Shown here: piece by piece, positions 1 through 24,200 of the stretch
Position numbering within the stretch: the stretch's first letter is position 1
Layout of the letters: the number at the start of each line of letters is the position of its first letter
Assembly (NCBI RefSeq): GCF_047511655.1
Contig: NC_133400.1
Coordinates: 377,001-441,000, forward strand
DNA length: 64,000 bases
Direction: 5' to 3'
From: Castor canadensis
Taxonomy: Eukaryota; Chordata; Mammalia; Rodentia; Castoridae
The notes under the pieces: model-generated
What the model saw: only the letters and a program-made list of their open reading frames with translations
Told to the model about the DNA's origin: nothing
Database searches by the model: none
Position numbers and translations under genes: made by a program

Positions 1-49
1 AATAAGGCTGGCCCAGGGCACCCCACCCCAAGCCACCTCCAGCTCTTAC

Positions 50-9949
<9,900 letters not shown>

Positions 9950-9954
<5 letters not shown>

Positions 9955-9977
9955 CCGTCCGTCCGTCCGTCGGTCCC
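9950..9977 (-). repeat. GGAC tetranucleotide repeat containing the CPNE7 ATG
   Basis: On the minus strand the unit GGAC is repeated about five times, and one unit reads GGAT. That unit supplies the ATG used here as the CPNE7 start codon. Confidence 0.85.
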
Positions 9978-11091
9978 ACCCGCGGGGCGCAGAGACCGCT
10001 GCCCCGCGATCCGCGCCGCTGCGGCGCCCGGGAAATGGTGGCCAGGCCAGGCGTGGCCGCGCTTCCCGCACGCCTGCCGGGAGCGGGCACACGTGGCTCG
10101 GGCGGCCGCCACCGCGCGGGGACTGCGAGGCGGGGACGCGGCGGGGGAGGGGAAGAGGGGCAGTGGAAGGGCAGGGCAGAGGGGCAGCGGATGGACGGCA
10201 GAGTGGGCGGAGGGTAGAGGGGACTGAGCAGTCGGGGGAGAAGGGGCAGCGCGGGCCGCGGCCGGGCGCGGTGGCCGAGGAGCGCAACCCCCTTGCAGCC
10301 AGCCGACTCGGACCCCCGGGAGCCCCTGGCCGGCAGGGTCATTATCCCCGCACGACCTGGGCACCGAGCTGCCCCTGGGAGAGGCAAGGGGGCAAGCGAC
10401 CCCAGCTTTGCATCAAATCCCTGCGCCCCTCCTGGGAACTCCAGATCCGGTGACTCACCACCTGAATCAACAGGCATTTAGTGGGCGCCTAGTGTATGTC
10501 CGACCCCGCGCTCGAGGCAGGAAGGAGGCCCTCACCACAGAACTTGTAGTCTAGGGGTGGGGAGAGCTCCTGGCCAGCCTCGGGGTGCCTGGCTGAGGGT
10601 CAGAGTCCCATTCTTGGGAACCACCAGGGGCTCTGTCCATATCTGTCCTCCAGGCCCGGGGAAGCAGGCCTGGGCTCACCCGGCCCTAAGTTTTACCCCT
10701 ACTCTCCCTGCTTCCCTCCACCTCCCCCCGCACCAAAGTCGGTAGTGGCAGAAGCAGCAGCTAGGAAGAGGTGTTGGCCAAGGCAGAGATCACCTCCCAG
10801 CCCATTCTTTTTGCCAAGTTCTGCCTAAAAATAGGGCAAAGACCTGGCCCAAAGCCATAGGGGTAAGGGTTGGGAAACCGTGAAAGAGTGGGTGGGGCTA
10901 AGGGGAAGGGGAGGGGAAGACCAGGAGAGCTCAGAGATGAGCCTCAGCATCCAGGACTCCGGAAGAAGACGGTGGGTTCAGAGGGACCGCTGACACCAGG
11001 GTGGGAATGCTCAGGACTGCTGGAAGGAATCACCTGGCAGCCTCAGCGTCCCTGGTGTGGGCTGCGGGATGGCTCCCCCAGTGCTCCCATG

Positions 11092-11583
11092 GTTTTGTTT
11101 TGTTTTTTTGTGGAAGTGAGGTTTGAAGTAAGGGCTTCCCACTTGCAAAGCAGTGCACTCACAAAGCAGGTGCTCTATGGCTTGAGCCACTCCACCGGCC
11201 CTTTTTGTGTTGAGCAGCTGGGTTCCAACCCACTGCTCTGGTTATTTTGGAGATGGGTTCTCAAGAACTATTTGCCATGGTCAGGCACCAGAGGCGGCTC
11301 ACACCTGTAATCCTAGCTACTCAGGAGGAAGAGATTAGGAAGATCAAGGTTCAAAGCCACCCTGGGGAAATAATTCACAAGACTCCCACAGAAACCCATC
11401 ACAGAAAAGGGCTCAAGGTGTAGGCCCTGAGTTAAAAGTTCAAACCCCAGTACTGAAAAAACAAAAACAGAACAACAACAACAAAAAACAACCTATTTAC
11501 CAGGGTTGGCCTTAAATCTTGATCCTCCCGATCTCAGCCTCCTAAGTAGCTAGGATTATAGGCATGAGCTACTGGCACCCAGT
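11092..11583 (-). repeat. Composite SINE (minus), split by a younger SINE
   Basis: The right half (11092-11285) reads gtttgaa, agcaggtgctctatggcttg, agccactccaccggccc, then a break at ctatttgcca. The left half resumes at about 11494 with ctatttaccagggttggcc and ends ctactggcacccag at 11583. The two parts flank the plus-strand copy at about 11286-11493. Confidence 0.75.
11286..11493 (+). repeat. Composite SINE inserted into an older SINE
   Basis: Runs caccagaggcggctcacacc, tgtaatcctagctactcagg, gttcaaagcc, then the ID-like end with gttcaaaccccagtactg and an A/CAA-rich tail. ctatttgcca on the left and ctatttacca on the right look like a decayed target-site duplication. Confidence 0.75.
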
Positions 11584-12789
11584 ATCCACCATGTTTTTGA
11601 AGAAAAGCCTTGCTGCAAGCTGAGTGTGGGGACTCCATGACCTCTCCTCGCTGGGTCAGGATGCAGGGAGGGCTGTGAGGCCCACCTGTTGACCTCCCAA
11701 TGCTGCTCTGTGTCACCCCTTTCTGAAGCTGGTCCAGGTCAGAATGATTCTCTCTGTGGAAACCATCCCTGGCCACTCTGAGTCTCCAAGCCCTGCAGTC
11801 CAGCTTCCAGTCCAGCTTCCCAGGGCTGGAGGGAGCCATCCCCAGCTGCTTGTGAAGTGTGGTCGTGGCTGTCAGTTCTCAGAGACCCAGGCCCTCCCAG
11901 AATCATCTTAGCCTTTCAGCACTTCCAAGGGGGGGAGGGGGAGGGCAGAGAAGAATCTGGGCAAGAGGCCAGGCTGGGAGTGGCCTGGGAGTGCAGGACC
12001 CTCAACTCTCATTAGGCCCCTAGTGTCCCCAGCAGGCTCCAAGGCCACCAGCCCCTTGGGCACTTTACATTGGACCAGACAGACTCCCTGCCTTGACCAC
12101 CTGAAAGCTCTCTCAGCACCAAGGCCACTCTGCCTCTGGCCCATACTTGCTTTGTGAACGCTGGATGGTGCTAAGCTGTGAATCCCACAGCAGACACATC
12201 GTACGGGTGAGGGAAGGTGCTGTCAACAAACCCAGCAGCTGACCCAAGGTCACCTGTCTCTTCTGAGAGACATAGGACTTAACCATGGACTCCACTCCAC
12301 TCTTAACAGCCACAAGGCACAGCCAAGTGACAAAGGACAGATGACTTTTCCCCAGCAGGAGAAAGAAAGGAAGGAAAAGTGAAGGAGCTCTGTGTTTGAG
12401 CTCTGAGCCCAGAGCTTATCATCGACCCCTGGGACTGGCTGCAGCACTAATGGAAGGAAACCACAGAAGACCAGCATGTCATGCAGCCCTGCTCGGTCAG
12501 TGCCATCTTCCTGGTTCCACCTGCCCCTCCTTGCTGCCAGGCCAGTAGCTGAGGGCCAGGGAGGGCTGGATGGAGCTGGCCAGCCCTGAACTCCAGGCGG
12601 CTCCACTCCCAGCTCCTGGGCCAGACACAGGAAATGAGGCTTCCCTCTTCATATGTATTTTGTTATTGTCATGCAGGAAATATAAAATAACACATTAGTG
12701 CTGAAAGATTAGAAAATGCAGATAAGCAAGTGAAAATAAAAATCTCAGCACCCAGATTTGCAGATTCATTACAGGCAAGTGTTCTCATT

Positions 12790-12962
12790 CTTGGGTTTTT
12801 TGGTTTTTGGCAGTACTGGGGTTTGAACTTAGGGCTTCACACTTGCTAGGCAGGTGCTCCTCCACCACACGAGCCACTCCACCAGCCACTTTTTGTATTG
12901 GGTCACTATTTGCTGGGGCTGGCTTTAAACTGTGATTGTCCTGATCTCTGCCTTCCGAGGCT
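12790..12962 (-). repeat. Composite SINE (minus)
   Basis: Reverse complement of the family consensus: ggcagtactggggtttgaac, cttgctaggcaggtgctcct, agccactccaccagcc, then ggctggctttaaactgtgat and ctctgccttcc. Confidence 0.8.
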
Positions 12963-12985
12963 CGAACCACCTACCTGAATTCAAT

Positions 12986-13074
12986 AGATGGTTTTTGTTT
13001 GTGGTTCCGGGGAAGGAACCCCGGGCCTTTCCCATGCTAGATAAGCGTTGAGCCCCACCCCAGCCCGGTACCCA
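12986..13074 (-). repeat. ID-like SINE of a second subfamily (minus)
   Basis: ggttccggggaaggaacccc, gggcctttcccatgctagat, aagcgttgagccccacccca. This is an ID-like unit whose wording differs from the commoner copies here. Confidence 0.6.
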
Positions 13075-14987
13075 CGAAACACGAACCAAGGTCACTGGAC
13101 TTACTATGTCTGTTCTGCCGCCCGTGTTTTGTTGTTTTGTTTTGTCTTTTTTTTTTTTTTCCTGACAATAGCTCTGAAGGGTTTTCCTGAGAGACCAGCT
13201 GATTGAATCATCTGTCCTAATGTATGACCGACTATTTAGATGCTTCCTGGTTATCATCCAGGACTGGGGAACTTACTTTCCAGGCTCTCTACAAGCACAG
13301 ACTCCTCCCCCTGGCCAACTCCTACTTATTCCTCACAGCCCAGGTCAGTCTGCCCCACCACCCAAGGATCCTCTCTGGGCTCTGGGTCCACAGATCCACA
13401 GCACCGGTCCTACTGTCTGGAGCTATGTGCCCATGGCAACGTCCACAGCCAGACCAGGAGTTCACCGGGGCCTGAAATAGCTCTCAGATGGTTCCCTGCC
13501 AGGGTCTGAGCCAACAAACACTAGACAAATGAGTGAAGGTGTGAGTCAGGAAAGGTTGCTGAGCCAACCTCAAAGGCTACTTCCTGGCCCCATTTGCCTG
13601 TGATGTCATTGCCATCCTATAAGGGTGGCCCGTCCTCTAGTTCCCTCACACCAGCCACAGGCTGGACCTCATAGGGTCTCAGAAAGTCTCAGACCCCCAT
13701 CCCAGACCTGTACCCCATTGTCTCAGGAGCTATCTTGGATCCTGTGCTCACCGCCCACATTCCGGGAACCCAGCACTCCTTCCCAGCCTGGAGCCAGTGT
13801 CCATAGCCTGTGACTTCCGTCCGCCTGTCCTCCTGACTACACAGTTGGTGCAGTCTGTGCCCAACTGCACGGTTGTGGGTTGCTCAGCAACCACCCAGAA
13901 GGCCAGGCCCTCGGACTGGAGCAGCTGTGCCAAGAGCATTTGCCTGTACCACGCCCTTCCCCAGACCCGAGTCTCCTACCTGGCCCTCCTCCTTCAGGCC
14001 CACACCATGGCGTCTGTGTCCCTCACTGCAGGATATGTAGGTTTTATCTGACCCATTACCATAGCCTGACCAACCTGCGGGTCTGAACCCAGTCCTATCC
14101 CTAGCATGTGGCCTTGAGCAGAGCTATGTGATGCCTGTGTCCCCACAACATGGCCCCTGCAAGCCGACTGAAGTGGGAAGCTGCCAAGAACCTCATCCGG
14201 TCTCCTTTTCTGCCCAGAGATACCACCCCCACCCCGCCTGCGGGAGGTCATCTCCCAGGCCCCTTGAATCTGTAGGAACTGCAGTGGTGGGTAGTAATGG
14301 GGCTTTGAAAAGGGAACAAGACTACACATCTGGCTGGGTGCTCCTTTTTGTAACCTGTTGGCCAACCTGCCGTCTCCGTTTATAGAACATCTGAACTTGT
14401 CTGCAGTGTTGTTTTCCTCAGGATCTGACGTCCATCTTTCTTTAAAATTCCAGGCTGGAGGCTGTGACAACACACCCTGTAGGACCTGGGCAGGTCTGGG
14501 ATCCCCTCTCAGAGCCCCGGGGACTGGCGACAGAGCCTCCCTCCTCCGGTATACTTGCCCAAACTGGAGCAGTGTCCAACACAGGCTCGGGCGCACCGGA
14601 GATTCAGACCCACACACAGACACACCGGGGCACGCTGAGTCTCACTCAGACATTGGCCCCCTGGGGCAACATCTCATCTAGCTGACGACCCCTTCTCCTA
14701 GCCCATCCTCTCATGCTGCCATGACCCTTCTTCTCTGAGGGGCAAAGCGCATGTCAGCAGCACCTCCCACACTCAACCCTGGACTTTTCTCCCTTCCTGC
14801 CCCAGGGGCCTGCTGACCTTCCTCTTCAGACTGCTGAGAGTTAGGCATCCCATGTGCCAGCAGTGGTCCAGGCCCACAGCCACCTCCTGGGCCTTTTGCC
14901 CCTGGAAGACCCCACCTGCAAACGTGTGTGGTTCCCCATTGCCCCCACTACCCCTCTGGACCTCACTGCCCCCTCCCGGGCCATGTC

Positions 14988-15285
14988 CCCTGTCCCTATG
15001 GTTTGGATATTGGGTGTTGCCTGGGCACTGTTGGGAGGTGGTGGAGCTTTAGGAGGTGGGCCTGTGGAACCCCACTATCCACTCTCTGTGCTTCCAGACT
15101 TGAGGTGTGAGCACTGGCCCTGACACAGGCTCACACAGTCAGGCAACCCCTCTGCCATATTCCCAAACCAATGGAGTTGCAGTCTTGGATTTGAGCCTCC
15201 AGAACTGCAGCAGGTAACCCTGTCTTCACTCTGTGCTGTCAGGATTTCATTACAGTTGACTCTGTGTCCTGACTGACACAGAGGG
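14988..15285 (+). repeat. Old interspersed repeat, LTR/MaLR- or DNA-element-like
   Basis: Phrases such as ctatggtttggatattgggt, tttaggaggtgggcctgtgg, gagcctccagaactgcagca and the end gtcctgactgacacaga match the wording of an ancient mammalian repeat. The exact family is uncertain without a library search. Confidence 0.45.
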
Positions 15286-16002
15286 GTGATCATCCTTAAG
15301 TTTCTAACATTCAGGTGGATGGCTGGAGTCCAGGCTGAGCCCACCTTCAGAAACCACTGGGCCTAGGATGTCCAAGCACACCCGGCCAGCAGGGTGCAAG
15401 TTGGGCGAGGGCCAGGGCAACAGAGCAGCAGACACCCAAGGTCAGCCCACCTGTGCCCTCTGGTGGCAGCTGAGAGACATTGGCTTCTACATCTGAGCAC
15501 CTGGCTCCTGTACACTGGTTCTGTCTTTGCACAATACCATCCCCCCACCCCAGCTTTTCCGTGCAGAGGCCTCAAGGGTCCCCCCACCCCAGACCAGCTG
15601 AGGCCTCACAGCACATTCATGACATGTGGGGACTGTGTAGTGGCCAGCAATGGGCTACGAGCCTGACCCGGCAGGGCTGCTTCCTCAGTCTGCAGGAGGC
15701 TGAGTAGGAGTAGAAGACAAGGCCGTATGGAGGAAAAGGTCGCGCTCACTTTGAAGAATCACAGGCTTTGTGCTGTGGGGAAGCAACTGTGGCGTATTAG
15801 CCGCTGCTGTGTAACAAATTCCCCGCAACACAGCCGCTGACGCCACAGACATTTACCATCGCGCAGGAACTGTGTGTCAGGAGCCTGTGGGCTCGCGCGT
15901 GGGTCCCTCCAGATGTGGTGGGAGAAGATCTGCTTCCAGGATTCTCCCCTGGTCAAGGGCCTCAGGGCTGCTCCCAAGACCCAGTGGGCTTCCCCAGGTG
16001 AC

Positions 16003-16110
16003 ACAAGAGAGAGGGGGGAGGAGAGGGAGAGAGAAAGGGAGCGAGGACAGCAGGAAGAGGAAGGTGGAGGGAGAGGGAGGATGGAAGAGGAGGAGGGAGA
16101 GATAGAGCCC
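16003..16110. repeat. GA-rich (polypurine) low-complexity tract
   Basis: About 100 bp almost entirely of A and G on the plus strand, with gagaggg, ggaggag and gggagag units. Confidence 0.85.
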
Positions 16111-16934
16111 TGGACAACAGCCTGCCATTGCCTTTGCAGTCTTCCACGGGAAGCTGCTTGTCTGGCCTCCTGTGGAAGAGGGGTTCTCACAAGGGTAGGA
16201 GTATGGCAGGTTGGACCACTGGGGTTCAGACCAGTGGCTGCCAGCCCCAGGCTGGGGAAGAAGTAGGGAGATCCGGATCCTCTGGTGGCAATGGCAGCAT
16301 GGACCAAGGTGGCAGGCAGGACCATGTAGGGACAGCGTGCCCAGGTGGGTCCTGACTGATGGACGTCACGGTTTATTCTCGCTTGACTCATCTGGGGCTT
16401 TGATGATATTCTTGGCAAGAGTGGCTGGGACGAGGCTCGGACATTTCCCTCCACTCTTTGGTGCCTTTCTTCAGTAACCTAGTTTTGCCTCCCCCTCCCT
16501 GGGAAGCACCTTGTTCTGGGGAACTCTCCAGAAGGCAAGGACCTATCAGGCTTGGCTACATTCTGTTTCCCCAGCTATGTTGCTGGCAGTATGTCTGTTC
16601 TGCAGATGTGGAAACTGAAGGCTAAAAAGGAGAAGGGGGTTGGCAGAGGCCCCAGCTGCAAGGGGCAGATTGGTACCTTCTCCCAAAGGACTGAGCACTG
16701 AGTGATCTCTAGACTGCAGGCACGATTGTTCCCCAGACCCCCAAACTACAGGTTCTGCAGGTGGGTCCCCTAGACTGTGTGGTGGCCAGGCTCTGAGCCT
16801 TTCCCAGGAAGGGGGTTTGGAGAAGGCTGTGCAGTGACAGCCCCAGGAGAATCCGAGGCCCTAGCTCACCAAGATCTCCCAGGGTTCATGAGACCATCTG
16901 CAGGAGAGGGAGGAGCTGCTCAGGCCCTGAGCAG

Positions 16935-17115
16935 GCTTCTTTTTGTTGTTGTTGTTGTTTTGCAGTGCTGGGATTTGAACTCAGGGCCTACACATGGAGC
17001 CACTCCACCAGCCCTTTTCTGTGATGGGTTTTTTCGAGATAGGTTCTTTCGAACTATTTGCCTGGGCTGGCTTCGAACCACAATCCTCCTGATCTCTGCC
17101 TTCCACTGGCACCCG
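16935..17115 (-). repeat. Composite SINE (minus)
   Basis: ttgttgttgttgttttgcag, gggatttgaactcagggcct, agccactccaccagcccttt, tttgcctgggctggcttcga, ctgatctctgccttccactg. It is missing part of the ID-like half. Confidence 0.8.
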
Positions 17116-17881
17116 GCCAGGCTTCTTATTTTCATTAACTACCCTCAGCAACCTGTGAGGCAGACATGCACCTGTGTCTAGGGTGGAAACTCCACGAAGT
17201 CAAGAGAGATGCACAGCTTTTTGTCCTTTAGAGTTCAGAGCTGGCCTGAACTCTGCCTGGCACACAGCAGACTCCAAATGCCTGCTCTCTCTTCCTCTAC
17301 CTGTTGTCATGTTGCCCCTCCATGTCTACCTGACTTCCTGTGAATCAGTTTCTGCTGTGCTGGTGTGAGAGTCACTTGTCCTAACAGATGGCTGAGCCAG
17401 TGCTGGGTCAGTGCCTCAGGTGTCATCAGGTCTTGTTCTAAGCAACCAAAAATGATTATGGCTGACTGAGCACAAGATGAGGACACTGGGGACTTCCTGT
17501 ACTGGGAGGCTATGGTGAGGATGGGCCCTGGACACAGTTCCCACCCAGGACAGAGGATGGCCCTTGCTGCCCACTGTGCTTCACAGTGTGGGACTGGTGG
17601 AGACTGGGGTCGCATGGCCATGCCTTGTCCCAGGGAGTCTGGGAGAGTTGGAAGTGGCCCGTGGCTTTTTCAGAGGGAACGGCTCTACCGCTCACCAAGG
17701 TTCTAAAGAAAATTCCCCAACAGAGGGTTCTGAGGCTGGAAAGCCAGACATGACCGGCATGCACTCAGAACCCAGTCCGTCAGTCTGGGAGTCAGTCAGT
17801 CTATCCTGACTCCCAAAAGAAACACTCTGCCCCTTTCCCATGCAACTCCTGGAATATAAGAAGACTCACATGAAAATCAGA

Positions 17882-17998
17882 AAACCGATCATGGTTATTC
17901 ATGTCTGTAATCCCAGCTCTCAGGAAGCTGAGGCAGGAGGATCTCAAGTTCTAGCCCTACCTGGACTTCATGATGAGATCCTGTCCCAAAAAGCGGGG
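17882..17998 (+). repeat. B1-like SINE
   Basis: catgtctgtaatcccagctc, gaagctgaggcaggaggatc, then gagatcctgtcccaaaaa. Confidence 0.75.
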
Positions 17999-18337
17999 TG
18001 GGGGAGGAAAATAGCAAAGAGGGAGTGGTGGGGAATCAATATATGATACAAGGTAAAGTTGCCTTAACGTACAAGGAGCTGCTAAAATTCAAGAAAAGGA
18101 TGAACGTGGCAATACAGTGCAACAGGTGGATGGTGAAGACGCTGTGGCAAGGCCTGGCTTCAGGGTCAGACAAATGCAAATTAAAGCAGCAGCACTTCCA
18201 GGTTTCCTTCCTGCAGAAGACTGTGCAAATAAAGTGCCATCTGTCCCTTCAGGGTGGGTTGAGGCTCACCCAGGTGAACTGGAAGTGCAGGGCACGCGGG
18301 GGCTCAGTGTGGCCCTATCTGTTTTTATAAAAACATG

Positions 18338-18540
18338 ACAGGTGCCAATGGCTCACGCCTGTAATCCTAGCTACTCAGAAAGCAGAGATCAGGAAGATCG
18401 TGGTTCAAAGCCAGCCTGGGCAAATAGTTCACGAGACCCTTCTTGAAAAAACCCTTCACAAAAAAGGGCTGGTGGAGTGGCTCAAGGTGTAAGTCCTGAG
18501 TTCAAGTTCCGGTACCACAAAAATAAATAAATAAATAACA
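18338..18540 (+). repeat. Full composite SINE with (AAAT)n tail
   Basis: ggtgccaatggctcacgcct, tgtaatcctagctactcaga, gttcaaagccagcctgggca, cacaaaaaagggctggtgga, gttcaagttccggtaccac, then (aaat)n. A good example of the two-part family common here. Confidence 0.85.
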
Positions 18541-18669
18541 AGGCCAGCCATTTGTGCTGGGGTGTGGTTATGAGCACCATTTCTGGGGAGAGCGGAAGCT
18601 GTGGGGCTGCTCTTCCATCCCACGCTTCTTTCTTCCATATAATGGACTATCATGGCCTATGGTTCTCCT

Positions 18670-19240
18670 ATAGCCTTTATTTATTTATTTCATGGTGCTG
18701 AGGATCAAACCCAGTGCCTTACAAATGCTAGGCAAAGCTCCATCACAGAACCAGCTCAGTGACTCACACCTGTAATCCCAGCTATTCAGGAGATGGATAT
18801 CAAAAAGTTAGTGAGAGCCTGATGGCTCACACCTGTAATCTAGCTACTTGGGAGGATTTCAGTTACAGGGCAGCCTAAGCAAGTGAGAGACCCCATCTCC
18901 AAAATAACCAGAGCAAAATGGACTGGAGGTTCGGCTCAAAGAATAGAGCACCTGCTCTGCAAGTGTGAAGCCTTTGACTTCAAACCCCAGTCCAATCCCC
19001 CCGCCAAAAAAAAGCGCAACCCTATCTCAACAAATAAACTGGGCATGGTGGTTTGCAACCGAAATCCCAGCTAGGCAGGAGGGATAGGTTAGGAGGGTAG
19101 TGGCCCAAGGCTGGCTGTGGGCAAAAAGTGAGACCTTGTCTGAAAAATAACTAAAGTAAAAAGGGCTGGGGTATGACACAAGTAGTAGCATGAGGGCTGG
19201 GATTATAGGCACCTGCCACATGCCTCGCTAATTCTTCCTT
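18670..19240. repeat. Cluster of SINE fragments
   Basis: A minus ID-like piece (18670-18750) is followed by two overlapping plus left halves (18755-18850) and a plus composite with ccagagcaaaatggactgga and an ID-like end (18800-19010). A further plus B1-like plus ID-like fragment follows at 19035-19240. Confidence 0.65.
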
Positions 19241-19429
19241 TTTAAGTGACTGCAGTTATATATATGTTCAACAAAGCAACTACAGGGTAACCAGATTCAA
19301 ACTAAAGTTCTGCTTGGATAGGCAACAGTCACAGAGCTGCACACTTCCCCTCCAAGTTCAAAACTACAGCATATATAATTTCAAAATAATCTAAAAGGAA
19401 AAAAGCCTGGGAAATTAAAATTCATAATG

Positions 19430-19590
19430 TCTATCAATAGTTAGAAAAATAATAAACTGAGAAAAAATATTTACAGCTCCTGTTAGGCCAGAGCTGATCA
19501 TCTGAAAATGGGCAAAGAGCCTAAGTCTTAAAACAAGGTGCTCAACCCCCGCCCATGATCAGAGATGCAAGCTAAAACTGGGGCTGTCCT
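19430..19590 (+). repeat. Degenerate L1 (ORF2 3' end) fragment
   Basis: ctgaaaatgggcaaagagc, gtgctcaac and gatcagagatgcaagctaaa follow the order of a typical L1 ORF2 3' end in a badly decayed form. Similarity may continue to the right to about 19750. Confidence 0.4.
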
Positions 19591-20555
19591 CCACATCTGC
19601 AAAAGCTGGTGCCTCACACCCCTTGGTGGCCACCCAGGGCATGTTGGCAACAGCCACCACTGGCTCTGGGTCCCTGTGGGAGATGCAAGGTACAAAACCA
19701 AGCTCCTGCAAGGCTGCCCAGAGCGCAGGGTCTATGACAGTCTCCTTCCCAGCAGCACAAGTTAATAACTGTATGTGTTCCCGTGCTTGGAACCAAATGA
19801 CCAACTTGCTTTGTTTCCCAGTGACTGGGAGCTGGCACAGCATGAGGGGCTCCCAAGGGTTGGTGAAGATGGAATCTAGGCATTGCCCTCTCCAGAGACT
19901 CAGGGTCCTTGCAGACTCCCTCAGTACCTGAGAGTGAGGGCTCAGGGCAGGGGATGTACTCAAGATTCCACCAGTCAGCAGTTCTCTGCCTCATGGGATG
20001 AGAACCATGACAGCAGCCCCTTCAGGAACAGCAGAATGCACTTTTTGCTTCCTGTCCAAGCACGTGCTCAGTGGCTGCACTTCATGGTCAGGAGTGATCT
20101 CAATGGTTTGCACAAGGCCAGTCACCCTAGAATCCCCAGCATGGGGAGCTTACACCAAAGGTGGAGTCCCACCTTGAAGGTGACAGGTTGAGCATTCCTG
20201 CTACACCTGAGCCAGACTGGGTTTAACATCTAGGGCGGTCCTGATTGACCTAAGATGGCTTGTAGCTTCCTCAGAGTTCATTAGCTCACCACTCTCTCCT
20301 GCCAGGGATTTTAGTGAATTGAGCACATCTTTGGGAGAACTTACAAGCCCCAGGCACTTTCCTAGCTGTGAAACAAGGAAAACACATCTGCTCTGTAGGG
20401 TGACTGTGGCTCCCCATCATCCAGGTTCACAGGCCCACTGCCAGGCCTTGCTTTCCCAGAAGCCAGTCCCTGTGGGCTTCTGGCTGACCTGGTGGGGGAG
20501 GTGGCAGAAGTCAGTTCCACCACTATGAGCACTGGGTTATAACACTGGGTTAACA

Positions 20556-20640
20556 GGCCAAGTGGTACTGGACTTTGAACTCAGGCCTCAAGCTTGCTAG
20601 GTAGGTGCTCTACCACTGGAGCCACTAGGCCAGCCCTAGA
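20556..20640 (-). repeat. ID-like SINE (minus)
   Basis: gtggtactggactttgaact, aagcttgctaggtaggtgct, ctaccactggagccactagg. Reverse complement of the ID-like unit. Confidence 0.8.
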
Positions 20641-21589
20641 GGCACCTGTGCTCCCTGAATGAAGAACTGAACCTCCTGCTGCTGGGCCATCCCACCCTTT
20701 GAGGGAGCATGCAGCTCAGGATCCCAAGCACAGCATAGCAGAACTTCCCTGGACAGAGCAGCCCTCATGTCCTCTGGCTTCAGGTATGCAAGCAATAAGC
20801 TCAAGTTGTACAGCCTGGTCATCTCCAGGACATAAGGTGAGTATAAACATCAGGACATTTTCAGATGTGAAAATGTCAGGCAAAGATCCTCTGAATCTAC
20901 TTCCTGGCCAAGGGGCACTGCAGACCAGGTGCTAAGTTTCACTAACACAGCAAAGATGAAAGGGAATCTTCTTATGTTGGTAACAGGCATTAACTCAAAG
21001 ATCTACACCTAGCAAAGTTAGAGTGTCAGACAAGACTCAGTTTTCAGAGGCCACAGCAGATAAGGGCCTCTTATGGGTAAGAGAACGCCAGACACCACAC
21101 TGCAAAATACAGGCAGAGCAAGGCACATCTGGAACAAAGTGAATGCCACCATCCTGGCTGCCACCTGGCCCCAGTGCAGGAGCAATAGCTCTAGATAAGA
21201 GATGGCCAGAGGCCAGCCTTCTACAGGTGACAAGACATACAGGGCAAATGCTGCCTGGTCAGGCAAAGACCTTACTACATGAGATGGCACCATGGGTGCC
21301 TGAACTGGAAACTGTTCTGGTTGAAAACACAACCTTAGGGCTGCTCTGCAGCTCAGTGCCTAGCAAGTTTGATTCCCAAAAAAGGCACCAAAAATCACCT
21401 ATGAAAGAACTTAAATATAGCTGTTTGTACCTCTAGTGCCCTTCCCCGCCCAAGGTAGGCTTCAAAACCTCTCAAGAAAGCTGTCATTCAATCAGCAATT
21501 ATTAAACAGTGCTGAAATAGATAATAGGATACCCAGGCTGTCAACACATAGATTATTATTGCTCACACAAAACACAGCACACGGAGACT

Positions 21590-21635
21590 AAGCCTTAGTT
21601 TTCCTGAGGGTTTATTACTAAGCTTCAACAATGCC
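21590..21635 (-). terminator. RPL13: RPL13 3'UTR and poly(A) signal
   Basis: The stop codon is followed by a very short 3'UTR with AATAAA on the minus strand at 21616-21611. Cleavage is therefore expected near 21590-21598. In human the stop itself overlaps an AATAAA; here the base after TAA is G, so the separate downstream signal is needed. Confidence 0.75.
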
Positions 21636-23836
<2,201 letters not shown>

Positions 23837-24037
23837 GGCTGCCTACGGCCGTGAAGAAGGCGGCGAGTGTAGGCCGGCACCCCGGGTCACCACCCCGAGC
23901 CCTCCCGCCTGGGCCCTGGCCCAATGCCGTCTGTGGAGCCGTGGAGCCTCCACCATGGCCGCAAGAGTGGCAGCACCGAGCCGATGGCAGTGGATAGAGG
24001 CGGATGAAGCCCAATGGCGGCAAAAAGGGACACTCAC

Positions 24038-24072
24038 CTCCTACACAGGAGAACCGCCGAGCGGAAAGGAAG
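24038..24072 (-). other. RPL13: RPL13 non-coding exon 1 with 5'TOP
   Basis: On the minus strand a C followed by pyrimidines (CTTCCTTTCCGC) starts the exon, and TGTAGGAG ends it before donor gtgagt at 24037. A terminal oligopyrimidine start is the mark of ribosomal-protein mRNAs, whose translation responds to mTOR signalling. The start at 24072 is inferred from the motif. Confidence 0.8.
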
Positions 24073-24200
24073 TGGGGCCGCAAAGCACTTTGGGATGGCA
24101 GGGGGCCTGGCCAATCAGAAGCGCTGCAACGCCCTGTCCAATCAGCGTAAGGGAGGGAGGAAGTGACGCTGCAGCCGCACCTTCCGGGTCGTCCTACCGC
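24073..24200 (-). promoter_or_regulatory. RPL13: RPL13 promoter (CpG, two CCAAT boxes, ETS-like site)
   Basis: There is no TATA box. Two inverted CCAAT boxes, read as ccaatcag on the plus strand, begin at 24111 and 24138, 27 bp apart and about 40-70 bp upstream of the TOP start. An ETS-like cttccgggt lies at about 24180. CpG density stays high to about 24370. These are typical of ribosomal-protein and divergent promoters. Confidence 0.75.

Larger units (their letters stand above)
10330..21590. other. Intergenic region between CPNE7 and RPL13
   Basis: About 11 kb with no exon I can support on either strand. It holds SINEs (11092-11583, 12790-13074, 16935-17115, 17882-19240, 20556-20640), an old repeat near 15 kb, a GA-rich tract at 16 kb and an L1-like remnant near 19.5 kb. 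The stretches 13100-14980 and 15300-15990 are non-repetitive to my eye and hold only short random frames. The segment near 15790-15910 (tgctgtgtaacaaattcccc) has the look of an ancient mammalian repeat. Confidence 0.6.
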
